Positions 1 through 9,014 of a DNA stretch of 50,480 nt are shown one piece after another. The notes beneath the pieces were generated by a model. It worked only from the letters and a program-made list of their open reading frames with translations. It had not been told where the DNA came from and did no database searches. A program made the position numbers and the translations under genes. Positions within the stretch are counted from its first letter, which is position 1. The number at the start of each line of letters is the position of its first letter. The DNA comes from Bacteroidales bacterium. Lineage in GTDB: Bacteria > Bacteroidota > Bacteroidia > Bacteroidales > UBA932. Location of the stretch: the NCBI GenBank assembly GCA_017550025.1, contig JAFYLU010000018.1, forward strand, positions 1 to 50,480, in the 5' to 3' direction.

Positions 1-869
1 GACATCAGGATGTAGTTCAGGAGCGAAATCATGATAAGAAGTATGGCCACTATAGTCAGAATGACCATCATGTTCTTCATTCTTTCAGAAGAGATGTGTT
101 CACCCTTGAGAGGTGCCAGGAAGAAATGGATGTCAAACTCCGATGTTTCAGCCATCTGTTTCACTTCCGGAGGATAGTTCTTCTCCTGCATCAGTCTGAT
201 TGAGGGAGCGAGCATATCCGGGTCAGTGCCTTCCGCCAGTCTTACATATCCTCTATAACGGTCGTTTCCAAACCAGTTCTCAGTAGATTCCTTGACAAGA
301 CTCTCCATGGAGAGAATTACATCATTTCTAATGGAGCTGTGATATGGGAAGTCTTTGAATACGCCTCCGATCTCAACCTTGAAGTTCGGCATTTCTTCGC
401 TGTAGATAATCTGACCGATTGCCTCATTCACTCCACCAAGTTTATTTGCGAATGATTCGGACACCATTGCAACAGCTATCTTACCGAGTACCTCTTTCGG
501 ATTGCCGGCAAGAATCTCAGTATTGAAAACATCAAAGAAGCAAGTGTCTGCTGCAATGCATTCTCCTGTGATGACATTCTTCTGCTCGTCTATAAATTTG
601 TCGCTGTTGACCAGAAATGTCCAACGGGTCGAAACCTCCACTCCCGGAACATGTTCCTTGAATCCCGGAGCAATGGCACCGGAAATATGTGGGAAATCCC
701 TATCCTCTCCGTGCTGGGTATATACGGTTCGTATCTGATAAATCTGCTCATAATCAGCATAGCAGGTGTCATAACTCATCTCATAGCATACCTTCGCTAT
801 CAGAATCAGACCGATGGCCACTCCAGTACCGAGAGATAACGCTTTTATTATTGTTTCCTTAATCTTCAT
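1..869 (-). CDS. FtsX/MacB-type ABC transporter permease (partial, C-terminus off window)
   Basis: The frame is open from an ATG at 869-867 to the left edge, so only the first 289 residues are present. Residues 1-30 form one transmembrane segment. A large extracytoplasmic domain of about 240 residues follows (it includes ISGAIAPGFKEH and VAMVSESFANKLGG), and a second hydrophobic segment begins near the edge with ISLLNYILM, the start of an FtsX core. This is the MacB-periplasmic-core plus FtsX layout of mechanotransmission permeases. It is the third gene of a minus-strand operon after TolC and HlyD genes, so it probably works with them in a tripartite envelope pump. The ATPase is not in the window and is expected further left. 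A 65-bp hairpin separates it from the HlyD gene. The family call is firm; the substrate is unknown. Confidence 0.85.
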   Translation of the reverse strand, partial: MKIKETIIKALSLGTGVAIGLILIAKVCYEMSYDTCYADYEQIYQIRTVYTQHGEDRDFPHISGAIAPGFKEHVPGVEVSTRWTFLVNSDKFIDEQKNVITGECIAADTCFFDVFNTEILAGNPKEVLGKIAVAMVSESFANKLGGVNEAIGQIIYSEEMPNFKVEIGGVFKDFPYHSSIRNDVILSMESLVKESTENWFGNDRYRGYVRLAEGTDPDMLAPSIRLMQEKNYPPEVKQMAETSEFDIHFFLAPLKGEHISSERMKNMMVILTIVAILLIMISLLNYILM

Positions 870-891
870 TTCGCGTTTATAGTTTTATGTT

Positions 892-956
892 GTTGTAAGT
901 TGCGAGTGAGCGAAGCATTTCCCTATGCTTCTGCGGAGCGAGCCGCAACTTACAAC
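892..956. repeat. Inverted repeat / hairpin between the HlyD and permease genes
   Basis: A perfect 13-bp inverted repeat (GTTGTAAGTTGCG at 892-904, its complement at 944-956) encloses a second perfect 7-bp stem (GAAGCAT at 912-918, ATGCTTC at 925-931). It fills nearly all the gap between the HlyD stop (959) and the permease start (869). It has no T-run, so it does not look like a terminator. An mRNA-stability or processing hairpin, or a REP-like repeat, fits better. Confidence 0.7.
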
Positions 957-958
957 TA

Positions 959-2215
959 TCAGAACACCAGCACCTCATTATCCCCGAAATTATCATATCC
1001 TGAAGTTATCACTTTTTCCCCGGCTTCCAGTCCTTCCAATACCTCATAGAACTGCGGGTTCTGTCGTCCTATGCGGATCTCGCGTCTGACAGCTTTGCCA
1101 CCATCCGGGGTGACCACATAAATCCACTTGCCACCGGTCTTCTGATAGAATGTTCCTCGCGGGATGAGGACGGCAGTCTCCGGCTGTCCGAGCTGGAGAT
1201 TCAGGTAATAGGTCTGGCCTGTGCGGATATTTGCAGGCTGTTCTCCGCTGAATCTGAAATCTGCCTGGAATTTGCCGTTACGCACTTCCGGATATACCTT
1301 GCGGATTACAGCGTCATAAGTTTCATTCTGTCGTTCGAATGTAGCGGTCAGACCGGCACTGACACGGTCTATGTAGTGTTCATCAATCAGAGCCTCTATC
1401 TTATAGCTTCCTAAAGCGTTTATCTGTCCTATCTTGCTGCCGCTGCCGATTGACTGACCCAAAGCAACCTCCAGAAGTCCGAGCTCTCCGTCGATTGGGG
1501 CTTTGATATCCAGATTCTCCTTTCTTTTGCGGATTCTCTTCATGTTTATCTTCATGTTCCTGAGGCTTTCCTCCATCTGCATGATCTGGACCTCCCTGTA
1601 CATGCTGTCCTGTTCTGCACGGGCGACAGTCACTTCAAGCTTCTTGCAGAAGAGCTGGTAATCTTCTTCAGAACGAAGGTATTCCTCCTTGCCGATCAAT
1701 CCTTCATCGAACAGCCTCTTCTGGGATTCCAATGCACGTCCTTTACGGGCAACATCTGTCTGAAGTTCAAGGATGTTGAGGCTTAACTGCATCTTCTCCT
1801 GCTCCATCTGGATCATTGTATTTCTTAATGCATTCTCCTTCTCGGCAAGATTTGCCTCAGAATTAAGAATCTCAAGGTCAAGGTCGTCATTGCTCATTCG
1901 TACGATCACATCACCGGCCTTGACCTGTGTGCCTTCCTCGATCACGATCTCTTCTACTATTCCGGCTTCACGCGGACTGACCTGAATGGTGGTCATAGGA
2001 TGTACCTGTCCGCTGATACGGATATAATCGTTGAATTCTCCTGTTATTACTGCGCTGATGCTGAGTGTCTCACCGTTAACCCTTAATGTGCTCGAATCAT
2101 CTCGGAATATCAGCCATAAGATGAATACGGCCAGCAGGGCACTGAACCAGTAGGGGAGAGCCTTTTTGCTGAATATCAAGGCTATGCCTTTTTTCTTTTC
2201 CAATTGCCTGTCCAT
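959..2215 (-). CDS. HlyD/MacA-type periplasmic adaptor (membrane fusion protein)
   Basis: A 418-residue adaptor that would link an inner-membrane transporter to a TolC-type outer-membrane channel. It has a short cytoplasmic tail, one N-terminal membrane helix (about residues 20-37), and a lipoyl/barrel-sandwich half (about 75-105, with VSPREAGIVEEIVIEEGTQV). A long alpha-helical hairpin rich in E, K, Q and L spans about 115-225. The returning lipoyl half contains IKAPIDGELG, and a beta-barrel and C-terminal membrane-proximal domain ends near ITSGYDNFGDNEVLVF. Length and order match MacA-like adaptors. It starts 5 bp after the TolC stop, so the two are translationally close. The partner permease is downstream at 869. 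The family is clear; the exported substrate is unknown. Confidence 0.93.
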   Translation of the reverse strand: MDRQLEKKKGIALIFSKKALPYWFSALLAVFILWLIFRDDSSTLRVNGETLSISAVITGEFNDYIRISGQVHPMTTIQVSPREAGIVEEIVIEEGTQVKAGDVIVRMSNDDLDLEILNSEANLAEKENALRNTMIQMEQEKMQLSLNILELQTDVARKGRALESQKRLFDEGLIGKEEYLRSEEDYQLFCKKLEVTVARAEQDSMYREVQIMQMEESLRNMKINMKRIRKRKENLDIKAPIDGELGLLEVALGQSIGSGSKIGQINALGSYKIEALIDEHYIDRVSAGLTATFERQNETYDAVIRKVYPEVRNGKFQADFRFSGEQPANIRTGQTYYLNLQLGQPETAVLIPRGTFYQKTGGKWIYVVTPDGGKAVRREIRIGRQNPQFYEVLEGLEAGEKVITSGYDNFGDNEVLVF

Positions 2216-2220
2216 AGTAT

Positions 2221-3696
2221 TTACATTATCATTTCTTTAACATCAATTTCAAGGTCAGATCCTTTTATAAAATCATATAAGGTACATTGACGAAGTGAGT
2301 AATAGTACATCCAGAAGTTGCTTATATCGTTGATATATTGCCTGAAGGCACTGTCATTTTCTGTCTGTGCCATGTTCAGATCGGTAACGCTGGCATTCCC
2401 TTCTTTGAAACGGTGCATTGTCAGTTCGTATCTTTCTGATGCCACACGCATTGCCTTTCCGGACATCTGGCATTGCTGGCGCTGATTGTTGAACTGGCTG
2501 ACTGCTGTGAATATCCTCCTGCGATAATCATTTTCTGATTGCTGGACTTGTGCTCTTGTAACCTCCTGGGCAGCTTTGGCCTTCTGCACCTTTCCCTTGC
2601 CGAGCCCCCAGTCAAATATCGGTATGCTGAATGTTATGCCGACCACTTCCTGGTCAAGGAGATTCTTGTACGCTGCCGGGAACTCCGGACCAGTCTGCGA
2701 CATTCCGAATCTCGCATTCAAGGCAAATGAAAAACCTCGTGATGCCTTTGCTTTTGCAACATCTGACTCCGCATTGAGAAGACTGATCTCATTGTCGAGC
2801 GTGAAGCTTGAATTTGCGAGTGATTTCTCCATGACCAGCTCATAACTCATCTGAATATCCGGAAGGTTATCTTCAATCTTCGGGTTGATTTCGAATGACT
2901 CATCATAGCCCAGAAGGGAGTTCAGTTCCATCTGTGCCTGGCGGACTGCCACTGCGGTCTCATTGATGGATATGCTGTCGTTCAGCATGCGCAGTTCGAG
3001 CTGGAGATATTCCGCCTTGGTGACATCACCGAGCTGATACCTCTCTTTCGCGATTTTGAGCATGTTGCCTGAATTCCTGAAGTTGCTATGGCTGATCTCA
3101 TTGTTCATCTTTGCGAGCAGGAGGTTATGGTAAGCATAGACGACGTTGATGGTGATGCCTTCCATGGCTTCAAGATAATCTCTCTTTCCTTTTTCATACT
3201 GCCTTGGCTCGATCTTCTTGTCCCACTTGAACTGATTGTAGGTGAAGAGAGGCTGATAATACGACACCGTGACGGGACGTGAATACCAGGTCAGACTCTT
3301 GTTCTGTCCTAACTGGTCTATACGTGAGAGATCAGAAGCGACAGAAAGTGTACCGCCGGTAAATGTGATGTTCTGGTTGATCTGCAGACCTGCTCCGTTC
3401 TGAAGGTTGTTCGAGCTTACATAATTGAGCGTTCCGTCCTGCGGATTCTGAAGCAGGGTAAGCGAACGGTCGAAGTTCATGATGTCGCCGTACAGATAAA
3501 ATGACGGCAGTCTGCTTGCCTTATATGAACGGTATGCCCAATATGTGGAAATGAATGCCTGCCTGGCTTCAAGTGCCTCGACTGACTGATTGCGTGCTGT
3601 ATGGATTACCTGATCCAGGCTCATCTCATGCTGGGCATAGCTGGCAGAGATTGTATGAAGTAAAACAATAAAAGCAGTGGTAAGTTTTCTGATCAT
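2221..3696 (-). CDS. TolC family outer-membrane efflux protein
   Basis: A 491-residue outer-membrane channel subunit. Residues 1-21 are a signal peptide (hydrophobic core, then SASYA before QHEMSLDQVI). The start MSLDQVIHTARNQSVEALEAR is the usual opening helix of the OEP fold. Two repeats of long amphipathic helices and short strands follow, including GLGKGKVQKAKAAQEVTRAQ and the second-repeat helix EGNASVTDLNMAQTENDSAF. It is first in the operon and is followed by the HlyD adaptor and FtsX-type permease, which together suggest an ABC-driven tripartite exporter. The promoter region upstream carries a sigma-54-like site and dyads (separate entries). No odd residues were seen. Confidence 0.94.
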   Translation of the reverse strand: MIRKLTTAFIVLLHTISASYAQHEMSLDQVIHTARNQSVEALEARQAFISTYWAYRSYKASRLPSFYLYGDIMNFDRSLTLLQNPQDGTLNYVSSNNLQNGAGLQINQNITFTGGTLSVASDLSRIDQLGQNKSLTWYSRPVTVSYYQPLFTYNQFKWDKKIEPRQYEKGKRDYLEAMEGITINVVYAYHNLLLAKMNNEISHSNFRNSGNMLKIAKERYQLGDVTKAEYLQLELRMLNDSISINETAVAVRQAQMELNSLLGYDESFEINPKIEDNLPDIQMSYELVMEKSLANSSFTLDNEISLLNAESDVAKAKASRGFSFALNARFGMSQTGPEFPAAYKNLLDQEVVGITFSIPIFDWGLGKGKVQKAKAAQEVTRAQVQQSENDYRRRIFTAVSQFNNQRQQCQMSGKAMRVASERYELTMHRFKEGNASVTDLNMAQTENDSAFRQYINDISNFWMYYYSLRQCTLYDFIKGSDLEIDVKEMIM

Positions 3697-3721
3697 AATG
3701 CAGTTGATTATGATTCTTATA

Positions 3722-3740
3722 TACCACTGCTTGTGCCAAA
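3722..3740 (-). promoter_or_regulatory. Possible sigma-54-type promoter of the TolC/HlyD/permease operon
   Basis: Read on the minus strand, this is TTTGGCACAAGCAGTGGTA, ending about 25 bp before the TolC start. The TGGCAC half (3738-3733) matches the -24 element exactly. The -12 element is GTGG instead of TTGC at the correct spacing, so it is imperfect. No TAnnTTTG box was found in this leader. I infer sigma-54 control from the match, the absence of a housekeeping box and the dyad cluster upstream. Confidence 0.4.
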
Positions 3741-3795
3741 CTTTATAAATGGTTGTGTGTCAGCTGATTGGGTCGAATGATGTTTGCGCCTGAGT

Positions 3796-3822
3796 GTAAA
3801 GAAACTTTACAGTTTTGTAAAG
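3796..3822. promoter_or_regulatory. Dyad cluster (GTAAAG / CTTTAC), possible activator-binding site
   Basis: Three half sites lie in alternating orientation: GTAAAG (3796-3801), CTTTAC (3805-3810) and GTAAAG (3817-3822). The first pair forms a perfect palindrome with a 3-bp spacer. The cluster lies about 60-85 bp upstream of the sigma-54-like -24 element, a suitable distance for an enhancer-binding protein. It could instead be a repressor operator. Confidence 0.45.
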
Positions 3823-3849
3823 TTATATGTTATGCACGGATCCTGTTCC

Positions 3850-6800
3850 TCATTCTCCATACTCGTCAGCTATTGCATCCAGGACTCCAAGGACATTGTA
3901 GCAGGCGTGGAAATATTCTTCAGCTTCCTCATAGTGCTTCATGAAGAATTCGCATGAGTGAAGAACCTGCTCCGACAATGAAGAACATAATTCTGATGCC
4001 TTTTCAGTTTCTCCGGCAATATAGTAAGCCTCAATCATATTGACTATGTCTCTCTCGTTGCCAAATCCATACAGAATGATATCGAGCGGGAAATTCTCCT
4101 CGGGAATCACAGACCTGCATTTGTCGAGGATTTCCACAGCCCGTCCGAATTCTCCTGCCTCGATCATTTCCATTGCCACAGATGCAAATATTCCGCGCTG
4201 TGACATCACCCCTGCGAACGTATACATGTTCTGGTAGTCGACAAGCCAGTCGGTCCGCTTCAGACTGTCCCATGAATATACCGAGGTCATCTTGCGATAG
4301 AGTTCATCAGTATCGCAGAATTCTCTTTCATACAGGTTTGTTCTGTTCTTTACAGGTATGAAACGATATGTGAAGCCGTCATACATGAGATAGTCCTTTA
4401 TGCCGATATCAAGGCTTCCTCCCGCACTGAGGAAATTCAGAGGCCTGTCCCATTTGTATTCAGACAGAAGGTCAAGGAAGAACAGTTCAGGTTTTGTAAT
4501 CCCGCGCTTGTCTTCAGGAATTGTCAGGACGATCTCTGACGGAATCAGGTCCGCATATTTCTCATCAAGTATGCCATGCCTTATTACATTCTCCTTGTCA
4601 ACCGGGATGCTGAATCTTCTCGATACGATATAATCTGCATATCCTCCGCCGTGTAACTGTATCTTCGCGTCTGGATGACGGAAAACCTTCATGACGTCAG
4701 CCAGAGGATATACCGAATCTCTCGGATCATATATGAGGACATACTCGTTTTCTCCCTGCAGATATTGTCTTTTACCTATCTTAAGGTCCAGTGGCGCAGA
4801 TTCGTTGGATGCATGTTTCATCTGGTCGATGTGCCAGTCTGCTCCAAGCAAAGAAGTGTTTACTATGCGTACGTCTGTGCGGAACCCCTCGACTTCCTGG
4901 ACATACCAGAGCGGGAAGGTGTCATTGTCGCCGTGAGTGACCAGAATTCCGTTTTCCCCGATTCCGCCGAGGTAGTTGAAGGCAAGTTCACGAGCTGTAT
5001 ATCTGTTGCTTCTGTCGTGGTCATCCCAGTTCTCTGCTGCCATAAGAGCCGGTATCCCCATGCAGAAGCATACGACGGCTGCGGCGCCGAGACTTTCCCA
5101 TCTTCTGCCCTTGAGTAATCCAATGACCTTCTCTGTCAATGCAAGGCATCCCAGACCTGTCCATGCACTGAAGAAATAGAATGACCCTGCATATGCATAA
5201 TCTCTCTCTCGTACCTGAAGAGGGGACTGGTTGAGGTAGATTACGATTGCTATGCCGGTCATGAAGAACATCAGGAAGTTCAGCCAGCAGCCTCTTTTAT
5301 CTCTTGAGAACTGGAAGAACATCCCTGTAAGTCCCAGCAGCAGTGGCAGCAGATAATAGTGGTTCTTTCCCTTGTTTTCGGCAAGATATGCAGGAGCATC
5401 GGACTGATCCCCCAGTCTCAATCTGTCTATGAACCCTATTCCGCATTCCCAGTTCCCCTTGAATATGTCTCCCGGAGTCGGACTATGTATCTCGTTCTGT
5501 CGCCCTGCAAAGTTCCACATGAAATACCTCCAGTACATCCAGTTGACCTGATAGTCAAGGAAGAATATGAGGTTCTGGATGAATGTCGGCTTGAGCTCGC
5601 TGCACCCCGGGACCTTGACACCCTTGTTGCCGATGTAGCTTTTGTAGACGGCTATGTATGAGTCGTCCCTGTTGTCCCACATGCGGGGAAATATCATCTT
5701 TGATCCAGGGGCAAATGAAACATCCATATTGGTTCCCTTTACATATCTCTTGCCCATTCTTGCCCAATAATCCTTCTCTACGATATCGTAGTCCGCTCCG
5801 AAAAATTCTCCATAGACAACAGGCCCTTTAGGGTATTGGTCACGGCCGAGGTAGCTCATCAGCATGAATGGATTATCCGGCTTGTTTTCATTCATAGGCG
5901 TGTTGGCATTGGAACGGATGATGACAGTCGCATATAATGAAAAGCCGATGATGATGCTCGTGACGCACAGCAGGACGGTGTTGGCCACGACCTTGCCATG
6001 TTTCATGCTGTAGAACATCCCAAGGAAAAGTGCGGCAAAAAGGGCAAGCATGAATGTGACGGCTCCGCTGTTGAACGGGAGCTCGAGGACATTGACGAAC
6101 AAAAGGTCTGTATAGGCCGCAGCCTTCGGCAGAAGCGGAATTATACCGTATAATATGGCTGCCAATATCGAGCAGGAGAGTATGAAGATTCCGCAAAGCT
6201 GCATCAATGAATATGTGCCTCTTTCGCGTATGCGGTAGAAATACATGAATACTATCGCCGGAATGCCGAGCAGATTGAGAAGATGCACTCCTGTTGAGAG
6301 GCCGGTCAGAAAGCAGATTAGTATGATCCACCTGCCGGAATGGGGCCGGTCGGCTTCTTCATACCATCTGGTCATTGCCCAGAATGAAATGGCAGTGAAT
6401 AATGATGACATCGCATATACCTCGGCCTCTGTGGCTGAGAACCAGAAAGTGTCGCTGAAGCAGAAAATGAGTGCTCCCGCAGCTCCGCAGCCGCAGATGG
6501 CTATGATATCCGGAATCCTGTATGAGTTTCGCCAGACAAGCCTTCTGGCAAAGAATACGATGGTGAGATAGAGAAAGAAGATTGTCAGCGCGGAACAGAT
6601 GGCGCTGCATGCATTGATGGCTGCTGCTGCATGTTCCGGACCGACGAATAATGTGAACATCCTGGCGAGCAGCTGCCATGTCGGATTGCCTGGCGGATGA
6701 CCGACTTCGAGTTTATATGACGATGCGATGAACTCTCCGCAATCCCAGAATGATACGGTCGGCTCTATGGTGAGAAGGTAGGTCGCTGTCGCTGTTGCAA

Positions 6801-6852
6801 GTACTGCAAGCGAGGTGATGGTGTTGCATTTTCTAAAGCATTTCTCTGTCAT
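3850..6852 (-). CDS. DUF2723 family polytopic membrane protein (GT-C-like)
   Basis: 1000 residues. The N-terminal half has about a dozen hydrophobic segments, and a soluble C-terminal half has helical, TPR-like character near residues 880-990. The hallmark stretch is near residues 31-65: TVSFWDCGEFIASSYKLEVG followed by HPPGNPTWQLLARMF. That WDCGEF loop is the DUF2723 signature and resembles the acidic first-loop motif of GT-C lipid-linked-sugar glycosyltransferases. A role in envelope glycosylation is inferred from the family, not shown. A TAATTTTG box lies 20 bp upstream of the ATG, giving a leader of about 13 nt. It appears to be monocistronic, and length and architecture are normal for Bacteroidota homologues. 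Confidence 0.9.
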   Translation of the reverse strand: MTEKCFRKCNTITSLAVLATATATYLLTIEPTVSFWDCGEFIASSYKLEVGHPPGNPTWQLLARMFTLFVGPEHAAAAINACSAICSALTIFFLYLTIVFFARRLVWRNSYRIPDIIAICGCGAAGALIFCFSDTFWFSATEAEVYAMSSLFTAISFWAMTRWYEEADRPHSGRWIILICFLTGLSTGVHLLNLLGIPAIVFMYFYRIRERGTYSLMQLCGIFILSCSILAAILYGIIPLLPKAAAYTDLLFVNVLELPFNSGAVTFMLALFAALFLGMFYSMKHGKVVANTVLLCVTSIIIGFSLYATVIIRSNANTPMNENKPDNPFMLMSYLGRDQYPKGPVVYGEFFGADYDIVEKDYWARMGKRYVKGTNMDVSFAPGSKMIFPRMWDNRDDSYIAVYKSYIGNKGVKVPGCSELKPTFIQNLIFFLDYQVNWMYWRYFMWNFAGRQNEIHSPTPGDIFKGNWECGIGFIDRLRLGDQSDAPAYLAENKGKNHYYLLPLLLGLTGMFFQFSRDKRGCWLNFLMFFMTGIAIVIYLNQSPLQVRERDYAYAGSFYFFSAWTGLGCLALTEKVIGLLKGRRWESLGAAAVVCFCMGIPALMAAENWDDHDRSNRYTARELAFNYLGGIGENGILVTHGDNDTFPLWYVQEVEGFRTDVRIVNTSLLGADWHIDQMKHASNESAPLDLKIGKRQYLQGENEYVLIYDPRDSVYPLADVMKVFRHPDAKIQLHGGGYADYIVSRRFSIPVDKENVIRHGILDEKYADLIPSEIVLTIPEDKRGITKPELFFLDLLSEYKWDRPLNFLSAGGSLDIGIKDYLMYDGFTYRFIPVKNRTNLYEREFCDTDELYRKMTSVYSWDSLKRTDWLVDYQNMYTFAGVMSQRGIFASVAMEMIEAGEFGRAVEILDKCRSVIPEENFPLDIILYGFGNERDIVNMIEAYYIAGETEKASELCSSLSEQVLHSCEFFMKHYEEAEEYFHACYNVLGVLDAIADEYGE

Positions 6853-6871
6853 ATATGTATCTGTTTTGATA

Positions 6872-6879
6872 CAAAATTA
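6872..6879 (-). promoter_or_regulatory. -7 promoter box of the DUF2723 gene
   Basis: The minus strand reads TAATTTTG, an exact match to the Bacteroidota TAnnTTTG box, 20 bp before the ATG at 6852. No good TTTG -33 box is present. Confidence 0.55.
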
Positions 6880-7002
6880 TGGAGAGAAAGTTTTACATCT
6901 GTCTTTGTTTAATGGAATCTTGTTGCTGTAATGCGTTGATGGATAGTGTTTTGTGAAAATGTGACAAAGTTTTGGGACAACGAAGTCTTACATGCGGTGT
7001 TT

Positions 7003-7944
7003 TCAGATGCCTTCGGTTTCTGAAAGCAATCTCCTGAGCCAGATCCCGATGTTGGTGTCGTGCTCTCCGAGCCCGAGTTTCTTGCGTATTTCACTGCTGA
7101 TTATATAGTGACGTTTCTTCTGTATGAACTCTCCGACTTCCTTGCCTTTCAGCCCGAGCGTGTAAAGGCAGCAGTAACCGGTTTCCCAGTCGGTGAGTCC
7201 CTTCTGCTCGAGTATTGAGATGAATTTCGGGTGATTCTCCTTGAATACTATTTTGGTGGAAATCAGGAACGATTCCCTGTCGGCAATCAGATTCTCGATC
7301 TCCTCCTCTGAAATCCTGTATGCCTTGTCATCAGAGGAAATATGTGATGCAAGGACTTTGTCCAATACGGCGAGCCTTTGCCGTATCAGCTCCATGGCCT
7401 CATCGTCCGGCTTCTGCTTCAGCCGGTATGCATATCTTCTGATTATCATGATGCAAGACGCAAGAGCTCCCAGGGCTGCAACTATGATGGCCCATGCCTG
7501 TCTGCGCTTTTCGACAAGCTCGAACTTGTCTGCATATCTTTCCTGTATTATCCTGGAGTTCTGTCTCTGGAGTGTGTCAGCTATGGCTACAGTTCCGGCA
7601 TGCTCCAGGATTATCTTCCGCCAGATGCGTGCTGTTTCAGTATTCTCCTGATCGCCTTTATTGCTGTAGTAATCCAAGGCAATATTGATGATGCTGTCAT
7701 TCATCATGCTGATTCCGCATTTTTCCAAAGCGATGGAGTACAGCAGGGCATGACGGGCGCGGAGTGCGGAGGTGTTAAGCTGGCTTCTGTCGAGTGAATC
7801 CAATTCTACGAAAGCACTGTCGGGGTGCATCTCAAGATGAGCTTCTGCATTGTCGAGAAGCCTTTCTGCATCACTGTCATGCATGCACGAGCCGAGGCAT
7901 AATGATAGTATCAGTATGAATATGATATCTGCTGGTCTGGACAT
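7003..7944 (-). CDS. Lipoprotein-anchored, single-TM regulator with C-terminal LuxR-like HTH (short form)
   Basis: 313 residues. A lipoprotein signal ends in LGSC with Cys20, followed by a short periplasmic helical region (RLLDNAEAHLEMHPDSAF, RARHALLYSIALEK). A membrane helix lies near residues 148-168 (AWAIIVAALGALASCIMIIR). A cytoplasmic helix leads to a C-terminal HTH-like domain with LTDWETGYCCLYTLGLKGKE and IRKKLGLGEHDTNIGIWLRR. The C-terminus is clearly homologous to the 535-residue protein at 31145-32752 (IRRKLGLTEHDTNLSIYIRR there), but most of the TPR-type sensor region is missing. I infer a one-component transmembrane regulator, sensing outside and binding DNA inside. Its target is unknown, and no convincing promoter lies directly upstream, so it may be cotranscribed with the lipoprotein gene at 8165-8776. 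Confidence 0.75.
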   Translation of the reverse strand: MSRPADIIFILILSLCLGSCMHDSDAERLLDNAEAHLEMHPDSAFVELDSLDRSQLNTSALRARHALLYSIALEKCGISMMNDSIINIALDYYSNKGDQENTETARIWRKIILEHAGTVAIADTLQRQNSRIIQERYADKFELVEKRRQAWAIIVAALGALASCIMIIRRYAYRLKQKPDDEAMELIRQRLAVLDKVLASHISSDDKAYRISEEEIENLIADRESFLISTKIVFKENHPKFISILEQKGLTDWETGYCCLYTLGLKGKEVGEFIQKKRHYIISSEIRKKLGLGEHDTNIGIWLRRLLSETEGI

Positions 7945-8026
7945 AGGTTGTGGTCTGATAAAGCGGATTGCCTTGTTTGCAAAATCTGTTCCAAGTCATC
8001 ATCGTCTGCATCCTGTGAGGATACCT

Positions 8027-8134
8027 TTACATCATATTCCACATGGCGCTTTCGATGTTGCTGTATGTGTCTTCAACATATTCTGCCGATACGGTTCTTC
8101 TGAGGTTTCTGCTCTGGTTCAGGATGTCTGCCAT
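8027..8134 (-). CDS. Candidate 35-residue small protein
   Basis: An ATG at 8134 preceded by a purine-rich AGACAAAGAAG opens a 35-residue frame (it begins MADILNQSRNLRRTV and ends in WNMM) that stops at 8027. It sits between the lipoprotein gene ending at 8165 and the HTH regulator starting at 7944, on the same strand. Composition is protein-like and charged, with no signal or membrane helix. It matches nothing I know. It could be a real small gene or the tail of a decayed one. Confidence 0.3.
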   Translation of the reverse strand: MADILNQSRNLRRTVSAEYVEDTYSNIESAMWNMM

Positions 8135-8164
8135 CTTCTTTGTCTCATGTCAACACTCTGTATG

Positions 8165-8776
8165 TTATCTTGTGAAAGTATAATACAGGTAGTCGGTGTT
8201 CAGCCTCTGTGCTCCATTGGATTCATTATATGGTAAGGTGCAATGCAGGCCTACCTTGAATGAACGAGCATCGTATGATTCGATATAAAGACTGATATCC
8301 TGTATGCCGGCAAGGAATACATCTTCCTTACTGCCGTATCCCGGGATGATATGGCAGCAGTTCTGATATAGCTGGAAGTCGTCTTCTGTGGCACGGATCG
8401 TCAGTCTGATGTTGCGTATCTCATCACATATCCACTTTCCATCGGAGACGACGTGATGAGGATATGGGAGGACTACGTGGAATGCTGCTGCATACTCTGC
8501 CCATTCCTTGTCACTGTTGTAAATGATGCCGTTGTTTACCGTTGCTGTGTAGTCTGGCTCGTAATACCCGATCTTGTTCTTGAATTCATTGAACAGAGCC
8601 CAAAAACCGTAGTTGTCCTGATTGAGATTGACGGCAAGGCCTGACCAATGGATGTCAGTGAGGGTGTAGTCATCATACAGTTTCTGTACATCTGTTTCAA
8701 ATGTACCTGTGTGATCGAGTGTTTCGCATGAGCAAAGGCAGGCAAATGCCGCAAGGATTGTCAAGATTCTTTTCAT
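8165..8776 (-). CDS. Putative lipoprotein of unknown function
   Basis: 203 residues. A lipoprotein signal peptide (MKRILTILAAFACLCSC) places the lipidated Cys at residue 17, with ETLDHTG following. The rest is soluble, rich in Y, D and N, and predicted mixed alpha/beta, with no repeat or catalytic motif that I recognise. It probably sits on the periplasmic or surface side of a membrane. It lies upstream of the short HTH regulator and downstream of a strong promoter box (9104-9111) with a 20-residue micro-ORF in the long leader. The regulator next door makes it a candidate sensor partner, but that is only positional inference. Confidence 0.7.
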   Translation of the reverse strand: MKRILTILAAFACLCSCETLDHTGTFETDVQKLYDDYTLTDIHWSGLAVNLNQDNYGFWALFNEFKNKIGYYEPDYTATVNNGIIYNSDKEWAEYAAAFHVVLPYPHHVVSDGKWICDEIRNIRLTIRATEDDFQLYQNCCHIIPGYGSKEDVFLAGIQDISLYIESYDARSFKVGLHCTLPYNESNGAQRLNTDYLYYTFTR

Positions 8777-9014
8777 GTCAATTGAAATTAAATGTCTGGT
8801 TTGTTACAGTTATGACGTCAATCGGCATGAAAAGTACTATTTGATGCGCAATTTATGGAATTCGAAACCTGCTGCTTCCATGAACCGGTTGTGGATTTCT
8901 ATCGTATTGCTTCCGCGCTTGCGGTGTCTGTACACTCTGCGGCTATGACGAGACTGTCCATGTCTCTATCTATACCTTAAGCAAGTGTCTTTTCATTTTG
9001 TGAAGTATGATCTG

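Noticed and set aside
8777-9014. Short minus-strand frame ending in NRFMEAAGFEFHKLRIK in the leader of the lipoprotein gene
   Set aside because: It has no start codon in a suitable place and only resembles a protein tail; it could be a decayed gene fragment but cannot be supported.
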